A stretch of DNA of 64,000 bases from Chryseobacterium echinoideorum (GCF_007474535.1 NZ_VKNW01000003.1:186001-250000), one strand, 5' to 3'; counted from the first letter of the stretch, positions 22,974 through 33,059 are shown. The notes: generated by a model from the sequence alone, not told the origin. Numbers and translations are program-made.

Positions 22974-24509
22974 TTATTTTGTCTGAGGGGCTTTTGGAGC
23001 TTCTGTTGTTTCCGGACCCTGCTGAAAAGCTGACGGATCAAGCTGAAGCTGTGCCTGCGGCTCTACTTTTGGAGCAGAAAGACCTGTTTGCTTATCCAGA
23101 ATAGTTACCAATTCAGGATCGCCAAGATTTACAAATGGTCTGCTCGCAATTTTACCATTTTTATCAACGATAATAAAGTTAGGTAGTTTAAAACCGTAAA
23201 TCCCGTACTTCTTAGCAATATCAGAGTTCAGACCTCCTTCTCCATATACATTGGTTCCCGGAATTCCTTTCAGCATTGCATTACTTGTTTTTACAAACTG
23301 CTCTTTCGTATCATCAAGATTCACATAAACGAAGTTCATTTTTGATTTATAAAAATCTGCTACTTCCTTTAGCACAGGAACTGTACCTTCAGCAATGTAA
23401 GGATTCCATGATGCATAGAAAACCAACATATAAGGTTTGCCTTTGTTCTCACTAAGTTTATAAGATTTCCCGTCTTGTTTTGCCAATGACGCTTCAGGAG
23501 CATCGTCTCCAACTTTAAATCCGTTGATCGTGAACTGCATTTTTTTAAGATCAGACTTTATTGAGGAGTCTTTAATATCCTCTTCAATAATTTTTTTAAT
23601 TTTATCCGATGTCTTTGCAGGAGTTTGCGGATGAATATCAGACTGAGCGATCACATAAGCCAGCAAATAGTCTTTTTCTGTCTGTGAAACCTCTTTTTTA
23701 TCCTTTAAAAACTGACTGAATAACTCTGAAGTAGTAATATCTGTTTTTCCTTTTGATTTAGATTCTGCAAATTTTTGGAAATCGCTGCTCATTTTTGTCA
23801 ACAGATACTGTCTGTAAAAAGGACTCTTTTTTATCATCTCATCCTTATTTTCCTGAAGCTTGTTCTCATAATCCGTAAACGCTTTTCCCATTTTGAAAGA
23901 GGGATTTCCTGAAGTCTGCTTTTTACTCATTTCATAATTTACCATCAAATTAAGAATTGCTACTTTCGCATCTGTTTTTTTCCAGTCTATTACTTCTTTT
24001 CCCGGATTGAATTTTTTTACATTTTCATCAATATTTTTATTGATATCTGCTTCAATCTTCTGCATTCCTTTTACAAACTTTGCCTCATCTCCAGAGATAA
24101 GCTCCTGAATATTTAGAGTCTGCCCATAACTGGTAAGGAATTTCTGACTTGCCTGAAAGAAGTCATTATCATTTTTAGCATCACCAGTTACAACATACTC
24201 ATTCGGGAAAGTCATTGCAGAACCGGAAATGTTTACCTTCTGACCGCCTTTCAGGAAAATAAGATTCTGCTTTCCTGCATAGTTCATCACATACATCCCG
24301 TTTTTAGGAGCTTCAAATTCACCTGCAAAATTGCCGTCTTTATCAAGACTCATATTTATAAGAGGTAAAGTTGCTACTCCTGAAGCTTCTACAAATTCTA
24401 TCCTTTCTAATGGAGAACTTCCTGCAATTTTTCCTTTTACTTCAACTTTTTTTGAACAAGACATTACAAATAGTGCAATGCCAAACAACAAAAGATATTT
24501 TTTAATCAT
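22974..24509 (-). CDS. Lipoprotein with DUF4369-like and thioredoxin-like (TlpA/AhpC) domains, no CxxC
   Basis: 511 aa. Start ATG 24509, giving the type II signal MIKKYLLLFGIALFVMSC. The N-terminal part resembles DUF4369 (VEVKGKIAGSSPLERIEF...), the middle is helical, and a TlpA-like thioredoxin fold starts at about residue 350 (GDDAPEASLAKQDGKSYKLS). The usual active site WCxxC is replaced by SWNPYIAE: both cysteines are gone, while the cis-Pro loop (FKLPNFI) is kept. It therefore cannot act as a classical disulfide reductase. The tail after residue 480 is Gln/Pro-rich. Monocistronic. Confidence 0.87.
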   Translation of the reverse strand: MIKKYLLLFGIALFVMSCSKKVEVKGKIAGSSPLERIEFVEASGVATLPLINMSLDKDGNFAGEFEAPKNGMYVMNYAGKQNLIFLKGGQKVNISGSAMTFPNEYVVTGDAKNDNDFFQASQKFLTSYGQTLNIQELISGDEAKFVKGMQKIEADINKNIDENVKKFNPGKEVIDWKKTDAKVAILNLMVNYEMSKKQTSGNPSFKMGKAFTDYENKLQENKDEMIKKSPFYRQYLLTKMSSDFQKFAESKSKGKTDITTSELFSQFLKDKKEVSQTEKDYLLAYVIAQSDIHPQTPAKTSDKIKKIIEEDIKDSSIKSDLKKMQFTINGFKVGDDAPEASLAKQDGKSYKLSENKGKPYMLVFYASWNPYIAEGTVPVLKEVADFYKSKMNFVYVNLDDTKEQFVKTSNAMLKGIPGTNVYGEGGLNSDIAKKYGIYGFKLPNFIIVDKNGKIASRPFVNLGDPELVTILDKQTGLSAPKVEPQAQLQLDPSAFQQGPETTEAPKAPQTK

Positions 24510-24640
24510 TATTGTATTAATATTTTTTTTGAATAACTGAATTTTAGATTTCATTTTTAATTTAAATAATTTAGCAAAAATAGGTTTTTATACTATATTA
24601 ATGACCAAACAATGTTTGATTTTATGAAAGATTTAACTAA

Positions 24641-24671
24641 AAAATCGTCTCCAGCTTGTGAAGACGATTTT
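24641..24671 (-). terminator. Terminator downstream of sdhB
   Basis: 10-bp perfect stem AAAATCGTCT / AGACGATTTT with an 11-base loop, followed by T on the minus strand. It is the second of two tandem hairpins after sdhB. Confidence 0.8.
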
Positions 24672-24680
24672 TATATACTT

Positions 24681-24704
24681 TTGTCAAAGCTTTAACTTTG
24701 ACAA
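24681..24704 (-). terminator. First hairpin after sdhB
   Basis: Perfect 9-bp stem TTGTCAAAG / CTTTGACAA with a 6-base loop, starting 7 bases after the sdhB stop. It has no long T run of its own, so it may protect the mRNA end or help the next terminator. Confidence 0.5.
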
Positions 24705-24710
24705 ATAATT

Positions 24711-25478
24711 TTATCCTCTGTCAACAAAGGCCGACATATACTCTCTATTCATTCTTGCGATGTTTTCCAAAGAAATTCCTTTAGGACATTCAACTTCGCA
24801 AGCTCCGGTATTTGAACAGTTTCCGAAACCTTCCTCGTCCATAGCTTTCACCATATTCAGAACTCTTCTCTTCGCTTCTATTCTACCTTGTGGTAATAAG
24901 GCATATTGAGAGACTTTAGCGCCTACAAATAACATTGCTGATCCGTTTTTGCACGAAGCCACACAAGCTCCGCATCCGATACAAGCTGCAGCATCCATTG
25001 CTTTGTCTGCATCTTCTTTCGGAACCGGAATAGCATTAGCATCCAAGGTATTTCCTGAAGTATTCACCGAAATAAAACCACCTGCAGCCATTACCCTGTC
25101 GAAAGCGCTTCTGTCAACAATTAAGTCCTTAATCACTGGGAACGCTGCACTTCTCCAAGGTTCAATAACGATGGTTTCTCCATCTTTGAACATTCTCATA
25201 TGAAGCTGACAAGTTGTAATGCCCGTATCCGGACCGTGAGCTCTACCATTGATGTAAAGAGAACACATTCCGCAGATTCCCTCACGACAATCGTGATCAA
25301 AAGCGATAGGTTCTTTACCTTCGTTGATTAAATTTTCGTTAAGCATGTCCAACATCTCCAAAAATGAAGAATCTGTAGAAACATCCGATATTTTATAAGT
25401 CTCAAACTGACCTTTAGATTTATTATTTTTTTGTCTCCAAATTTTCAGTGTAAGATGTAATCCTTTTTTTGCACTCAT
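24711..25478 (-). CDS. sdhB: Succinate dehydrogenase/fumarate reductase iron-sulfur subunit
   Basis: 255 aa. The N-terminal ferredoxin domain has Cys in REGICGMC and TTCQLHM. The C-terminal domain has the 4Fe-4S and 3Fe-4S ligands [11 protein letters not shown] and [15 protein letters not shown]. It carries electrons from the flavin subunit to the membrane quinone site of complex II. It is the last gene of sdhCAB; the sdhA stop is 24 bases upstream. Complete, with all expected Cys present. Confidence 0.96.
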   Translation of the reverse strand: MSAKKGLHLTLKIWRQKNNKSKGQFETYKISDVSTDSSFLEMLDMLNENLINEGKEPIAFDHDCREGICGMCSLYINGRAHGPDTGITTCQLHMRMFKDGETIVIEPWRSAAFPVIKDLIVDRSAFDRVMAAGGFISVNTSGNTLDANAIPVPKEDADKAMDAAACIGCGACVASCKNGSAMLFVGAKVSQYALLPQGRIEAKRRVLNMVKAMDEEGFGNCSNTGACEVECPKGISLENIARMNREYMSAFVDRG

Positions 25479-25502
25479 AATGATATATTTATAGGTTGGA
25501 GA

Positions 25503-27515
25503 TTATTTGTAACTTCTTGTTTTAACTTCGATGTTTTCATAAATCAGATCTTCCTTATGAAGAATTTCGTGATTAATGTCTCCACCTTTATATTCCCAAG
25601 CTCCTACATATTTGAAATTGGCGTCATCTCTTTCTGCTTCTCCTTCCGGAGTTGAGTGGTCTTCGCGGAAGTGACCACCACAAGATTCATTCCTGTGCAG
25701 TGCATCAATCGCCATCAATTGTCCTAATTCCAGAAAATCTGCAACTCTGAAAGCCTTCTCAAGCTCAGTATTCATTCCTTCTTTATCACCAGGAACATTG
25801 ACGTTTTTCCAGAAATCATTTCTTACTTCTTCAATTTCTTTAATCGCTTCACGCAAGCCTTCCGGAGTTCTACCCATTCCAACTTTATTCCACATAATGT
25901 TTCCTAATTTTTTGTGGAAATAATCTACTGAATGTGTTCCTTTATTATTTAAGAAGAAATCAACTTTTTCTTTAATTTCTTTTTCAGACATTTCAAAATC
26001 TGCAGAATTGGTCGGAATCTGTCCTGTTCTGATATCCGCAGAAAGATAGTCTGCAATAGTATAAGGAAGTACAAAATATCCATCAGCAAGTCCCTGCATC
26101 AAGGCAGAAGCTCCCAATCTGTTGGCTCCGTGGTCAGAAAAATTTGCTTCACCAATCACAAAACATCCCGGAATGGTAGATTGCAAGTTATAATCAACCC
26201 AAACTCCACCCATGGTATAATGAACTGCAGGATAGATCTTCATCGGTGTTTTATAAGGATCATCTGCTGTAATTTTTTCGTACATTACGAATAAGTTACC
26301 GTATTTCTCCTCAACCCAATTTTTACCCAAATCATAAATTTGCTGATCTGTCGGGTTATGAATATGTTTTTCGATAGCGGCTTCCTTACCTTTTTTCATA
26401 ATTTCGGTAGAGAAATCAAGGTAAACCCCTTCCTGAGTATCGTTATTCTCAATTCCGAAACCGGCATCACATCTTTCTTTAGCAGCTCTTGATGCAACGT
26501 CTCGGGGTACTAAGTTTCCGAATGCAGGATATCTTCTTTCCAAATAATAATCTCTGTCTTCTTCTTTAATGTTTTCCGCTCTGAGTTTTCCTTCACGGAT
26601 AGCAACTGCGTCTTCAATCTTTTTAGGAACCCAGATTCTTCCTGAGTTTCTTAGTGATTCAGACATCAAAGTTAATTTAGACTGCTGTGTGCCGTGCACC
26701 GGAATACAAGTCGGGTGAATCTGTACATAACATGGATTTGCGAAATACGCTCCTTTTTTATGAATTTTCCAGGCTGCAGAAACATTGGAACCCATTGCGT
26801 TCGTAGAAAGAAAATATACGTTTCCGTAGCCTCCAGAAGCAATAACAACTGCGTGTGCGGAATGTCTTTCTATCTCACCTGTCACCAAGTTTCTTGCGAT
26901 AATACCTCTTGCTTTCCCATCTACGATTACAAGATCCATCATTTCGTGACGGTTGTACATTTTGATTCTACCTTTACCGATTTGACGGCTCATTGCAGAA
27001 TACGCTCCTAATAATAACTGTTGACCAGTCTGTCCTTTTGCGTAAAAAGTTCTTTTTACCTGAACTCCACCGAATGATCGGTTATCTAACTGACCTCCAT
27101 ACTCACGTCCGAAAGGAACACCCTGAGCAACACACTGGTCGATAATATTTGCAGAAACTTCAGCCAATCTGTAAACATTGGCCTCTCTCGCTCTATAGTC
27201 ACCACCTTTGATGGTATCATAGAATAATCTGTAGGTAGAGTCACCGTCTCCCTGATAATTTTTAGCTGCGTTGATCCCTCCCTGAGCCGCAATAGAGTGC
27301 GCTCTTCTTGGAGAATCCTGATAGCAGAATGCTTTTACGTTATACCCCTGCTCAGCTAAAGTAGCTGCGGCAGAACCACCTGCCAAACCTGTTCCAACAA
27401 CAATAATATCAATCTTATCTCTGTTGTTTGGTGCAACGAGGTTCATATGGTCTTTATGATTTTTCCATTTATCCTTTAGAGGACCTGCTGGAATTTTTGA
27501 ATCTAATTTACTCAT
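25503..27515 (-). CDS. sdhA: Succinate dehydrogenase/fumarate reductase flavoprotein subunit
   Basis: 670 aa, the longer form typical of the epsilon-proteobacterial/Bacteroidota type. FAD dinucleotide motif [19 protein letters not shown] at about residues 40-58. The covalent-FAD His is in [14 protein letters not shown] (about residue 72). Substrate-site motifs include HPTCIPVHG and [11 protein letters not shown]. It oxidises succinate to fumarate. It lies 15 bases downstream of sdhC and upstream of sdhB, so a normal complex II operon. Confidence 0.97.
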   Translation of the reverse strand: MSKLDSKIPAGPLKDKWKNHKDHMNLVAPNNRDKIDIIVVGTGLAGGSAAATLAEQGYNVKAFCYQDSPRRAHSIAAQGGINAAKNYQGDGDSTYRLFYDTIKGGDYRAREANVYRLAEVSANIIDQCVAQGVPFGREYGGQLDNRSFGGVQVKRTFYAKGQTGQQLLLGAYSAMSRQIGKGRIKMYNRHEMMDLVIVDGKARGIIARNLVTGEIERHSAHAVVIASGGYGNVYFLSTNAMGSNVSAAWKIHKKGAYFANPCYVQIHPTCIPVHGTQQSKLTLMSESLRNSGRIWVPKKIEDAVAIREGKLRAENIKEEDRDYYLERRYPAFGNLVPRDVASRAAKERCDAGFGIENNDTQEGVYLDFSTEIMKKGKEAAIEKHIHNPTDQQIYDLGKNWVEEKYGNLFVMYEKITADDPYKTPMKIYPAVHYTMGGVWVDYNLQSTIPGCFVIGEANFSDHGANRLGASALMQGLADGYFVLPYTIADYLSADIRTGQIPTNSADFEMSEKEIKEKVDFFLNNKGTHSVDYFHKKLGNIMWNKVGMGRTPEGLREAIKEIEEVRNDFWKNVNVPGDKEGMNTELEKAFRVADFLELGQLMAIDALHRNESCGGHFREDHSTPEGEAERDDANFKYVGAWEYKGGDINHEILHKEDLIYENIEVKTRSYK

Positions 27516-27530
27516 ATTAGTATAGTGATA

Positions 27531-28193
27531 TTATTGAGTTACGTAATGAAAAATTGCAATAAAAATAAAACCTAGCGGAATCAGAATAGAATACCAGTTT
27601 CCGAAAGCCTTAATTACCGGAGTATATTTTGGATGTCTCGCTCCCACCGACTGAAAAGAAGACTGAAAACCGTGAGCTAAGTGTAATCCTAATAAAATAA
27701 AAGAAATTACATATAGTACCACTCTCCAAAGATCAGCAAACTTAGCGTGCAAATCTCCCCAAAAGCGTGTCTCTTCTACAGGCAATCCGTTGATGTACTT
27801 ATAATTCATCTCATGCAACCAAAAATCATACATATGAAGAAAAATAAAAGCTAAAATTACAGCTCCTGAAATCACCATATTTCTGGACATCCATGTAGAG
27901 TTTGCTGATCCGTTGTTTACATTATAACCTACAGGACGTGCTTTATTGTTTTTTATTTCCAATACAAACCCCATCACGAAATGGAATATCACAGCAAACA
28001 TCAAAATAGGCTGCATTAAGAACTGAATCAGAGGATTGTACCCCATAAACTGAGAAGCATTATTGTAAGCATCCTGCCCGAAAACCGATAATAGATTTAC
28101 AGAAAGGTGCATTACCAGAAATATTAGCAAAAACATTGCTGACAATGCCATTGCATATTTTCTACCAATTGTAGAACTTGTTAAACCTGCCAT
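27531..28193 (-). CDS. sdhC: Succinate dehydrogenase cytochrome b subunit
   Basis: 220 aa from the ATG at 28193 (MAGLTSSTIGRKYAMALS); the TTG at 28220 is rejected. Five hydrophobic segments with conserved His (LVMHLSVNLLSVFG, VIFHFVMGF, IFLHMYDFWLH, LLGLHLAHGFQS) suit the di-haem, single-polypeptide anchor of type B succinate dehydrogenases. This explains the absence of a separate sdhD. First gene of the operon. Confidence 0.95.
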   Translation of the reverse strand: MAGLTSSTIGRKYAMALSAMFLLIFLVMHLSVNLLSVFGQDAYNNASQFMGYNPLIQFLMQPILMFAVIFHFVMGFVLEIKNNKARPVGYNVNNGSANSTWMSRNMVISGAVILAFIFLHMYDFWLHEMNYKYINGLPVEETRFWGDLHAKFADLWRVVLYVISFILLGLHLAHGFQSSFQSVGARHPKYTPVIKAFGNWYSILIPLGFIFIAIFHYVTQ

Positions 28194-28217
28194 ATTAAGT
28201 TTAAATTTGATTTTCCA

Positions 28218-28244
28218 CAAAATTAGGAAATGTTAACAATACAA
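28218..28244 (-). promoter_or_regulatory. Promoter of the sdhCAB operon
   Basis: Minus strand TAATTTTG (28218-28225), an exact -7 match 25 bases upstream of the sdhC start. TTG at 28242-28244 has a spacer of 16, slightly short. Confidence 0.48.
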
Positions 28245-28334
28245 GAAACTGAGAAATCTCACTATTAGACAGTTTGTAATCTTTCTAAATAAGAAGAAAA
28301 CATCGTGAAATGAACAGATCAGAAAACAGTGTGT

Positions 28335-30104
28335 TTAATTTATTTCGTACAAATCATGTCCTATTTTAACTTTATTTATGGAATCACGAATATGTTTTAT
28401 TTCAAAATTATTTATTCTCTCGGATGAAAGATAAGGATCAATAATAAACTGCCTGATCTTTTTTTCTTCCGCAGAATTTTTCATCAGAAAAACAGCATTT
28501 TCACCATTTCTGATTCCTATAACTTTTGCTTCTTTATATGTAAAAGTATGGATTTCATTCTGAAAATCACCATAAATATCATAGGAAATTCTCACAAAAA
28601 GAAAAATAAAAATCGAAAAAACAAGATGATAAAGATTTTTCAGACTCGTTTTATTTAGAAAAAATCTTCCGTAATAAACACATAAATAAAATGCAAAAAC
28701 TTCTGCAAGGTTAAAAGAAATATTCTCAAAAAAAACCATATCAAATTCTGCAAACCAATGGATGACTTTCAATAAAATTCTGATCAAACTGTCATAAAGA
28801 ATGTCTAATAAAGAAAACTCCAGATTAACAGCAATTAAGCCCGTCATAATAAAAGAAAATACAATAATTACCTGAGAAAAAGGAACGATGACAACATTAG
28901 CAAGAAAAGAAACAAACGAAAATTGATGGAAATAATACAAGACCAAAGGTAAAGTTGCCAATTGTGCAGACAAAGAAATAGAAACAGTATTGAATAATAA
29001 CTTTTTCAGAAAAGAATCCTGTCTGGGAAAATATTTTAGAATAGGCTGATTGAGCCAAAAAATACCTAAAACTGCAAGAAAACTCAACTGAAAACCAACA
29101 TCAAAGATTTGATAACTATCAACAATCAAAATAATGAAAGCCGAAATCGAAAGAGAATGAAGCAGATCAGGCTTTCTTTGCAGAATTACATAAATGAAAT
29201 AAATACTCAGCATAATGCATGATCGAACTACCGAGTTTCCAAAACCAATAAAAAAAGCAAAAATCCATATAAAGACTAAACTGCAAAGAACCACATATTT
29301 CCTGAGACTAACAGACGAAAATCTAGTGAGCAGAAAATAAAAAATCCCAAAAATAACTGCAATATGAGTTCCCGAAATTGCCAGTAAATGTACCAACCCT
29401 GAACGGTTAAAATCCTGAACCGTTTCAGCATCAATTTCGGTGCGGTCAGCAAGAATAATTCCTTTTAAAAATTCACGGCTCTTGGGGGATATGTCAGATG
29501 CATTGATTTTCTGCAAAACTTCCAGTCTTTTCTGCTTTGATCTTTCAGCAAAATTCAGGTCATTTCTTGCAGCAACAGAAATTTCTTCATTAAAATAACA
29601 CAACTGAAAAATATTTTTGCGACTAAGATATTTTTTGTAGTTAAACTGAAAAGAATGCTCCGGATTTTGAGGCTGAACAATATAAGCCTGAGCTTTATAG
29701 TAATGTTTGAAATCTAAATCATTTAACTCTTTTTTAATATTTACAATCGCTTTAAATGAACGATTATCAACCTCAGCTAAGACTTCGTATTTTTTATATT
29801 TTTGATTTGAATTGAGCTTTTTAGATATTTTAAACACAATTAACTCATTAGTTTCCAATTGATAAGACTGAGAATAATGGATATTAAAACTATGAAGAAC
29901 AATTCCTGCCAAAAAGAAGAAGACCGTAAAAATGAAAGTTCTTATTTTAAAAAGAGTAGAATGATTGATAAAAAATAATCCTGCAAGAGCAACAGCAATA
30001 AAAACAATAAAGAAAATATACTTATCCCGCAGAAAAAGATAATCCTGAAAAAAAATCCCAAGAATAAAACAGAAAACCGCAATGAGAAATGGCTGTTTGT
30101 TCAA
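28335..30104 (-). CDS. comEC: ComEC/Rec2 family DNA-uptake channel protein
   Basis: 589 aa, polytopic membrane protein. N-terminal membrane segments are followed by a DUF4131-like part (about 60-190) and a Competence domain (about 215-490) with the conserved GLVHLLAISGTHIAVIFG motif (about 230-247). It forms the inner-membrane channel for single-stranded DNA during transformation. The C-terminal metallo-beta-lactamase domain of long ComEC forms is missing, as is common in Bacteroidota. The start is a TTG at 30104: no ATG precedes the first membrane helix in frame. It follows lpxB by 60 bases, perhaps co-transcribed. Confidence 0.9.
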   Translation of the reverse strand: MNKQPFLIAVFCFILGIFFQDYLFLRDKYIFFIVFIAVALAGLFFINHSTLFKIRTFIFTVFFFLAGIVLHSFNIHYSQSYQLETNELIVFKISKKLNSNQKYKKYEVLAEVDNRSFKAIVNIKKELNDLDFKHYYKAQAYIVQPQNPEHSFQFNYKKYLSRKNIFQLCYFNEEISVAARNDLNFAERSKQKRLEVLQKINASDISPKSREFLKGIILADRTEIDAETVQDFNRSGLVHLLAISGTHIAVIFGIFYFLLTRFSSVSLRKYVVLCSLVFIWIFAFFIGFGNSVVRSCIMLSIYFIYVILQRKPDLLHSLSISAFIILIVDSYQIFDVGFQLSFLAVLGIFWLNQPILKYFPRQDSFLKKLLFNTVSISLSAQLATLPLVLYYFHQFSFVSFLANVVIVPFSQVIIVFSFIMTGLIAVNLEFSLLDILYDSLIRILLKVIHWFAEFDMVFFENISFNLAEVFAFYLCVYYGRFFLNKTSLKNLYHLVFSIFIFLFVRISYDIYGDFQNEIHTFTYKEAKVIGIRNGENAVFLMKNSAEEKKIRQFIIDPYLSSERINNFEIKHIRDSINKVKIGHDLYEIN

Positions 30105-30164
30105 ATCATTTGTGTTTGAATAAACTAAATTAAAAATTTTTTATGAAAACAAAAAACAGTTTTT

Positions 30165-31271
30165 TCATTTAAGATTCAAAATTACTTGGGCAGCATTGTC
30201 ACTCGCTCCTTTTCCTCCTAATTTTTCTCGTAAAAGATTAAAATCTTTGAGCATCTGATTTCTTTTTTCTCCATTCAGAATTAAATTTAATTCGTTGGTG
30301 AGATTTTGTGTAGTAAGGTCATTTTGAATCAATTCTTTCACCACTTCCCTATCCATTATCAAATTGACTAAAGAAATATATTTGATATTTTTCACCAGCC
30401 TTTTGGCAATGGCGTAAGAAATTGTACTTCCGCGATAACAAACGACTTCCGGAACATTCAGCAAAGCAGTTTCTAAAGTTGCCGTTCCCGAAGTGACCAA
30501 AGCAGCTTTCGAACACCTCAGCAAATCATACGTTTTGTTGGAAACGAAATGCACATTTTCATCCACATATTTCTGATAAAAATCTTTATTCAAACTAGGC
30601 GCTCCTGCAATTACAAACTGGTAATTTTCAAAATGCGGACGAACAGCAAGCATTATTTCCAGCATTTTTTCTACTTCCTGTTTTCTGGAACCTGGTAAAA
30701 GCGCAATAATTTCTTTTTCGTTTAAGCCGTTTTCAGTTTTAAAATCATTTGTATTGATTTCCTTGAGCGAAGAAAGCGCATCCAATAACGGATGTCCTAC
30801 AAAATGAGATTTTACGCCGTGTTTATTATAAAATTCTTCTTCAAAAGGAAGAATGACCATCATTTCATCCACATATTTTTTGATGATTTCTACACGACCT
30901 TCTTTCCATGCCCAAAGCTGAGGCGAAATATAATAAATCACTTTGATTCCCAGTTCTTTGGCAAATTTTGCAATTCTCAGATTGAAGCCGGGATAATCTA
31001 CCAAAATTAAGACATCAGGTTGGCTGCTTCTGATATCTTCTTTGCAGAATTTAATATTATTAAGAATAGTTCTCAGATTCATTGCCACTTCAAGAAATCC
31101 CATAAAAGCCAGATCACGGTAATGTTTTACCAAAGTTCCGCCTTGTTTTTCCATCAGATCTCCGCCCCAGAATCTAAATTCGGCAGCAGGATCTTTCTCT
31201 CTTAAAGCTTTCATCAAATTACTTCCGTGCAAATCTCCGGAAGCTTCACCGGCAATGATATAATATTTCAT
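30165..31271 (-). CDS. lpxB: Lipid-A-disaccharide synthase
   Basis: 368 aa, GT19 family. Start ATG 31271 (MKYYIIAGEASGDLHGSNLM). Visible signatures are GEASGDLHG near the N-terminus, DYPGFNLRIAKFAK, YYISPQLWAWKEGRV, LPGSRKQEVEKML and TSGTATLETALLNVPEVV. It joins UDP-diacylglucosamine and lipid X into the lipid A disaccharide at the inner membrane. It lies divergent from the DUF2480 gene; the 48 extra bases upstream in frame are not part of the conserved protein. Confidence 0.96.
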   Translation of the reverse strand: MKYYIIAGEASGDLHGSNLMKALREKDPAAEFRFWGGDLMEKQGGTLVKHYRDLAFMGFLEVAMNLRTILNNIKFCKEDIRSSQPDVLILVDYPGFNLRIAKFAKELGIKVIYYISPQLWAWKEGRVEIIKKYVDEMMVILPFEEEFYNKHGVKSHFVGHPLLDALSSLKEINTNDFKTENGLNEKEIIALLPGSRKQEVEKMLEIMLAVRPHFENYQFVIAGAPSLNKDFYQKYVDENVHFVSNKTYDLLRCSKAALVTSGTATLETALLNVPEVVCYRGSTISYAIAKRLVKNIKYISLVNLIMDREVVKELIQNDLTTQNLTNELNLILNGEKRNQMLKDFNLLREKLGGKGASDNAAQVILNLK

Positions 31272-31345
31272 AAAGATAAGTGATGCTTGATAAGTGATTT
31301 TATCAATTCTGACTATCAAACTTCAGATTTAAAATTATATTTAAT

Positions 31346-31353
31346 TAATTTTG
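31346..31353 (+). promoter_or_regulatory. -7 element upstream of the DUF2480 gene
   Basis: TAATTTTG, an exact TANNTTTG match, about 20 bases upstream of the ATG pair at 31365/31374. It supports a start there rather than further upstream. Confidence 0.45.
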
Positions 31354-31373
31354 TTCCAAAGATAATGATAAAA

Positions 31374-31883
31374 ATGGCAGAAGAATTTGAAATCAGAAAC
31401 AAAGTTGCAGAAAGCGGACTGATCAATTTTGATATTGCTGATCTGCTTCCAAAAGGAGCAAGAAAAGGTATCGACCTAAAAGATTTTCTCTTTATGGAGA
31501 TGGTTTTAAAAGAAAAAGATTTCCGCGAAAAAGTAGCCGCCATTAATTTAGAAGAATATAAAGACAGCTACGTTTACATCTATAATTCTGCAGATGCTAT
31601 TGTGCCTCTTTGGGCATATTTTCTTATCACGGCAAAACTTGCAGATACTACAAAAAAAATGGTATTCGGAGATGTACAAAATCTTGAAACCATTCTCATG
31701 CACGATGCCATACAAAACTATGATTTTTCTGAAATGAACGGAAAACGGGTTTTGGTAAAAGGATGCACAGACAAGCTTATTCCTGAAAATGCATACATTG
31801 AATTGGTAGAAAAATTAAAGCCCGTCGTAAAATCTCTGATGTTTGGCGAAGCCTGTTCTAATGTTCCTATCCTGAAAAATTAA
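31374..31883 (+). CDS. DUF2480 family protein
   Basis: 169 aa from MAEEFEIRNKV; an in-frame ATG three codons upstream (31365) is also possible. Residues follow the DUF2480 pattern: VAESGLINFDIADLLPKG, LFMEMVLKEKDFREKV, NSADAIVPLWAYFLI, VLVKGCTDKLIPENAYIEL, and VVKSLMFGEACSNVPI at the C-terminus. Soluble, function unknown, widely conserved in Bacteroidota. It contains one CT/CS motif near each end but no known catalytic site. Monocistronic, divergent from lpxB. Confidence 0.9.
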   Translation: MAEEFEIRNKVAESGLINFDIADLLPKGARKGIDLKDFLFMEMVLKEKDFREKVAAINLEEYKDSYVYIYNSADAIVPLWAYFLITAKLADTTKKMVFGDVQNLETILMHDAIQNYDFSEMNGKRVLVKGCTDKLIPENAYIELVEKLKPVVKSLMFGEACSNVPILKN

Positions 31884-31926
31884 ACGCAGTTTTTTTTATA
31901 TTTAAATTTTAATGAATTAAATTTTA

Positions 31927-31934
31927 TACCTTTG
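31927..31934 (+). promoter_or_regulatory. -7 element upstream of the DUF937 gene
   Basis: TACCTTTG, an exact TANNTTTG match, 31 bases upstream of the ATG at 31965. Confidence 0.45.
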
Positions 31935-31964
31935 ATTTTCTAACAAATAAATTATAAACACAAA

Positions 31965-32612
31965 ATGAGTTTAATTGACCTTTTAACAGGAAACACAGGA
32001 AATCAGGTAGCACAACAGGCTGAAAACAAATTCGGAATCAGCAAAAACCAGATTATTGCACTTTTGGCTGTAGCTACACCTTTGATCATCTCTTATCTGA
32101 GAAACAAATCTCAGGATGCCAAAGAAGCCGAAGCGCTTAATAATGCTTTGGATAAAGATCATGACGGAAGCATTCTGGATGACACCGCACAGCTTGAAGC
32201 CAGACAAAATGAAGGAGGCTCTATTCTATCACACATTTTCGGAAACCAAAAGTCGACTGTTGAAAACCAATTGTCTCAAAACACAGGAATTTCTATCGAC
32301 AAAATCGGACCGATTCTAGCAATGCTTACTCCTGTCATTATGGGGTACATTGGCAAAGAAAAACAGCAAAATAATGTCGGAGCAGGTGGTCTTGGCGATC
32401 TTTTAGGCGGAATTTTAGGCGGCGCACAAAATCAGGCTCAGCAACAGGAATCAAGTCCTTTAAATGATATTTTGGGAAGTGTTCTGGGTGGCGGTCAATC
32501 GCAGTCTTCAGGAAATCCTCTGAATGATATTTTAGGAAGCGTACTCGGCGGCGGACAGCAGAAACAGCAAAGTGGCGGAATTGGCGATTTACTTGGAGGA
32601 CTCTTCAAATAA
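31965..32612 (+). CDS. DUF937 domain protein with Gly-rich repeats
   Basis: 215 aa. An N-terminal helical DUF937-like domain (MSLIDLLTGNTGNQVAQQAE, then GISKNQIIALLAVATPLII) is followed by a DxDxDG-like stretch (DKDHDGSILDD). A second related helical block follows (TGISIDKIGPILAMLTPVIM). The C-terminus has four imperfect Gly-rich units (GLGDLLGGILGGA, two of NDILGSVLGGGQ, GIGDLLGGLFK). No signal peptide. Function is unknown; the DKDHDG motif might bind a metal ion, which is speculation. Own promoter and terminator. Confidence 0.87.
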   Translation: MSLIDLLTGNTGNQVAQQAENKFGISKNQIIALLAVATPLIISYLRNKSQDAKEAEALNNALDKDHDGSILDDTAQLEARQNEGGSILSHIFGNQKSTVENQLSQNTGISIDKIGPILAMLTPVIMGYIGKEKQQNNVGAGGLGDLLGGILGGAQNQAQQQESSPLNDILGSVLGGGQSQSSGNPLNDILGSVLGGGQQKQQSGGIGDLLGGLFK

Positions 32613-32630
32613 ATTAGCCCACAATATATA

Positions 32631-32660
32631 AAAAGACCGAAGTTTGATCTTCGGTCTTTT
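32631..32660. terminator. Bidirectional terminator between the DUF937 gene and bTHX
   Basis: Perfect 12-bp stem AAAAGACCGAAG / CTTCGGTCTTTT with a 6-base loop, with T runs on both strands. It serves the converging DUF937 gene (stop 32612) and bTHX gene (stop 32666). Confidence 0.88.
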
Positions 32661-32665
32661 GTTTT

Positions 32666-32782
32666 TTAAGCTTTTTCGCTTTCAGAAGGTTTATGGGATT
32701 TTGTACTTTTTCTTGGTCTTCTTTTACCATAGCTCCCATTGTTGATCTTTCCTCTTTTTGATTTTTTGTCTCCTTTTCCCAT
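32666..32782 (-). CDS. 30S ribosomal protein bTHX
   Basis: 38-codon ORF MGKGDKKSKRGKINNGSYGK followed by RRPRKSTKSHKPSESEKA. The GKGD.KSKRGKI..GSYGKRRPRK pattern is the signature of the small basic ribosomal protein THX (TIGR04560 group), which sits in the head of the small subunit. The start ATG is at 32782 and the stop TAA at 32666-32668. It is on the opposite strand to its neighbours, with its own promoter (32812-32842) and a shared terminator. Confidence 0.93.
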   Translation of the reverse strand: MGKGDKKSKRGKINNGSYGKRRPRKSTKSHKPSESEKA

Positions 32783-32811
32783 AATAAAAAATTTCTTTTG
32801 ATGATTGATGA

Positions 32812-32842
32812 CTAAATTATAAAGAAGTATTTAAAAAACCAA
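32812..32842 (-). promoter_or_regulatory. Promoter of the bTHX gene
   Basis: Minus strand TTG (32840-32842), 20 bases, TAATTTAG (32812-32819): one mismatch to TANNTTTG. About 30 bases upstream of the start. Confidence 0.5.
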
Positions 32843-33059
32843 AACTGTTTTGTTAAAAATTTCATAAACCCAACATATATCCTCATAAAATATGAGTTCT
32901 TCCAAAATTGTTCTCCTTTCCTTTCATTATTTTCGCATCAATAAATTTATTCAGCTTCGGAGCAGAAAACTATACTCAGTTAAATAACATTTACATTCTC
33001 AAATTCTATTTTAGAACACAATTTATACAATATTATATAAACTTTGCAAAAAAATTATT

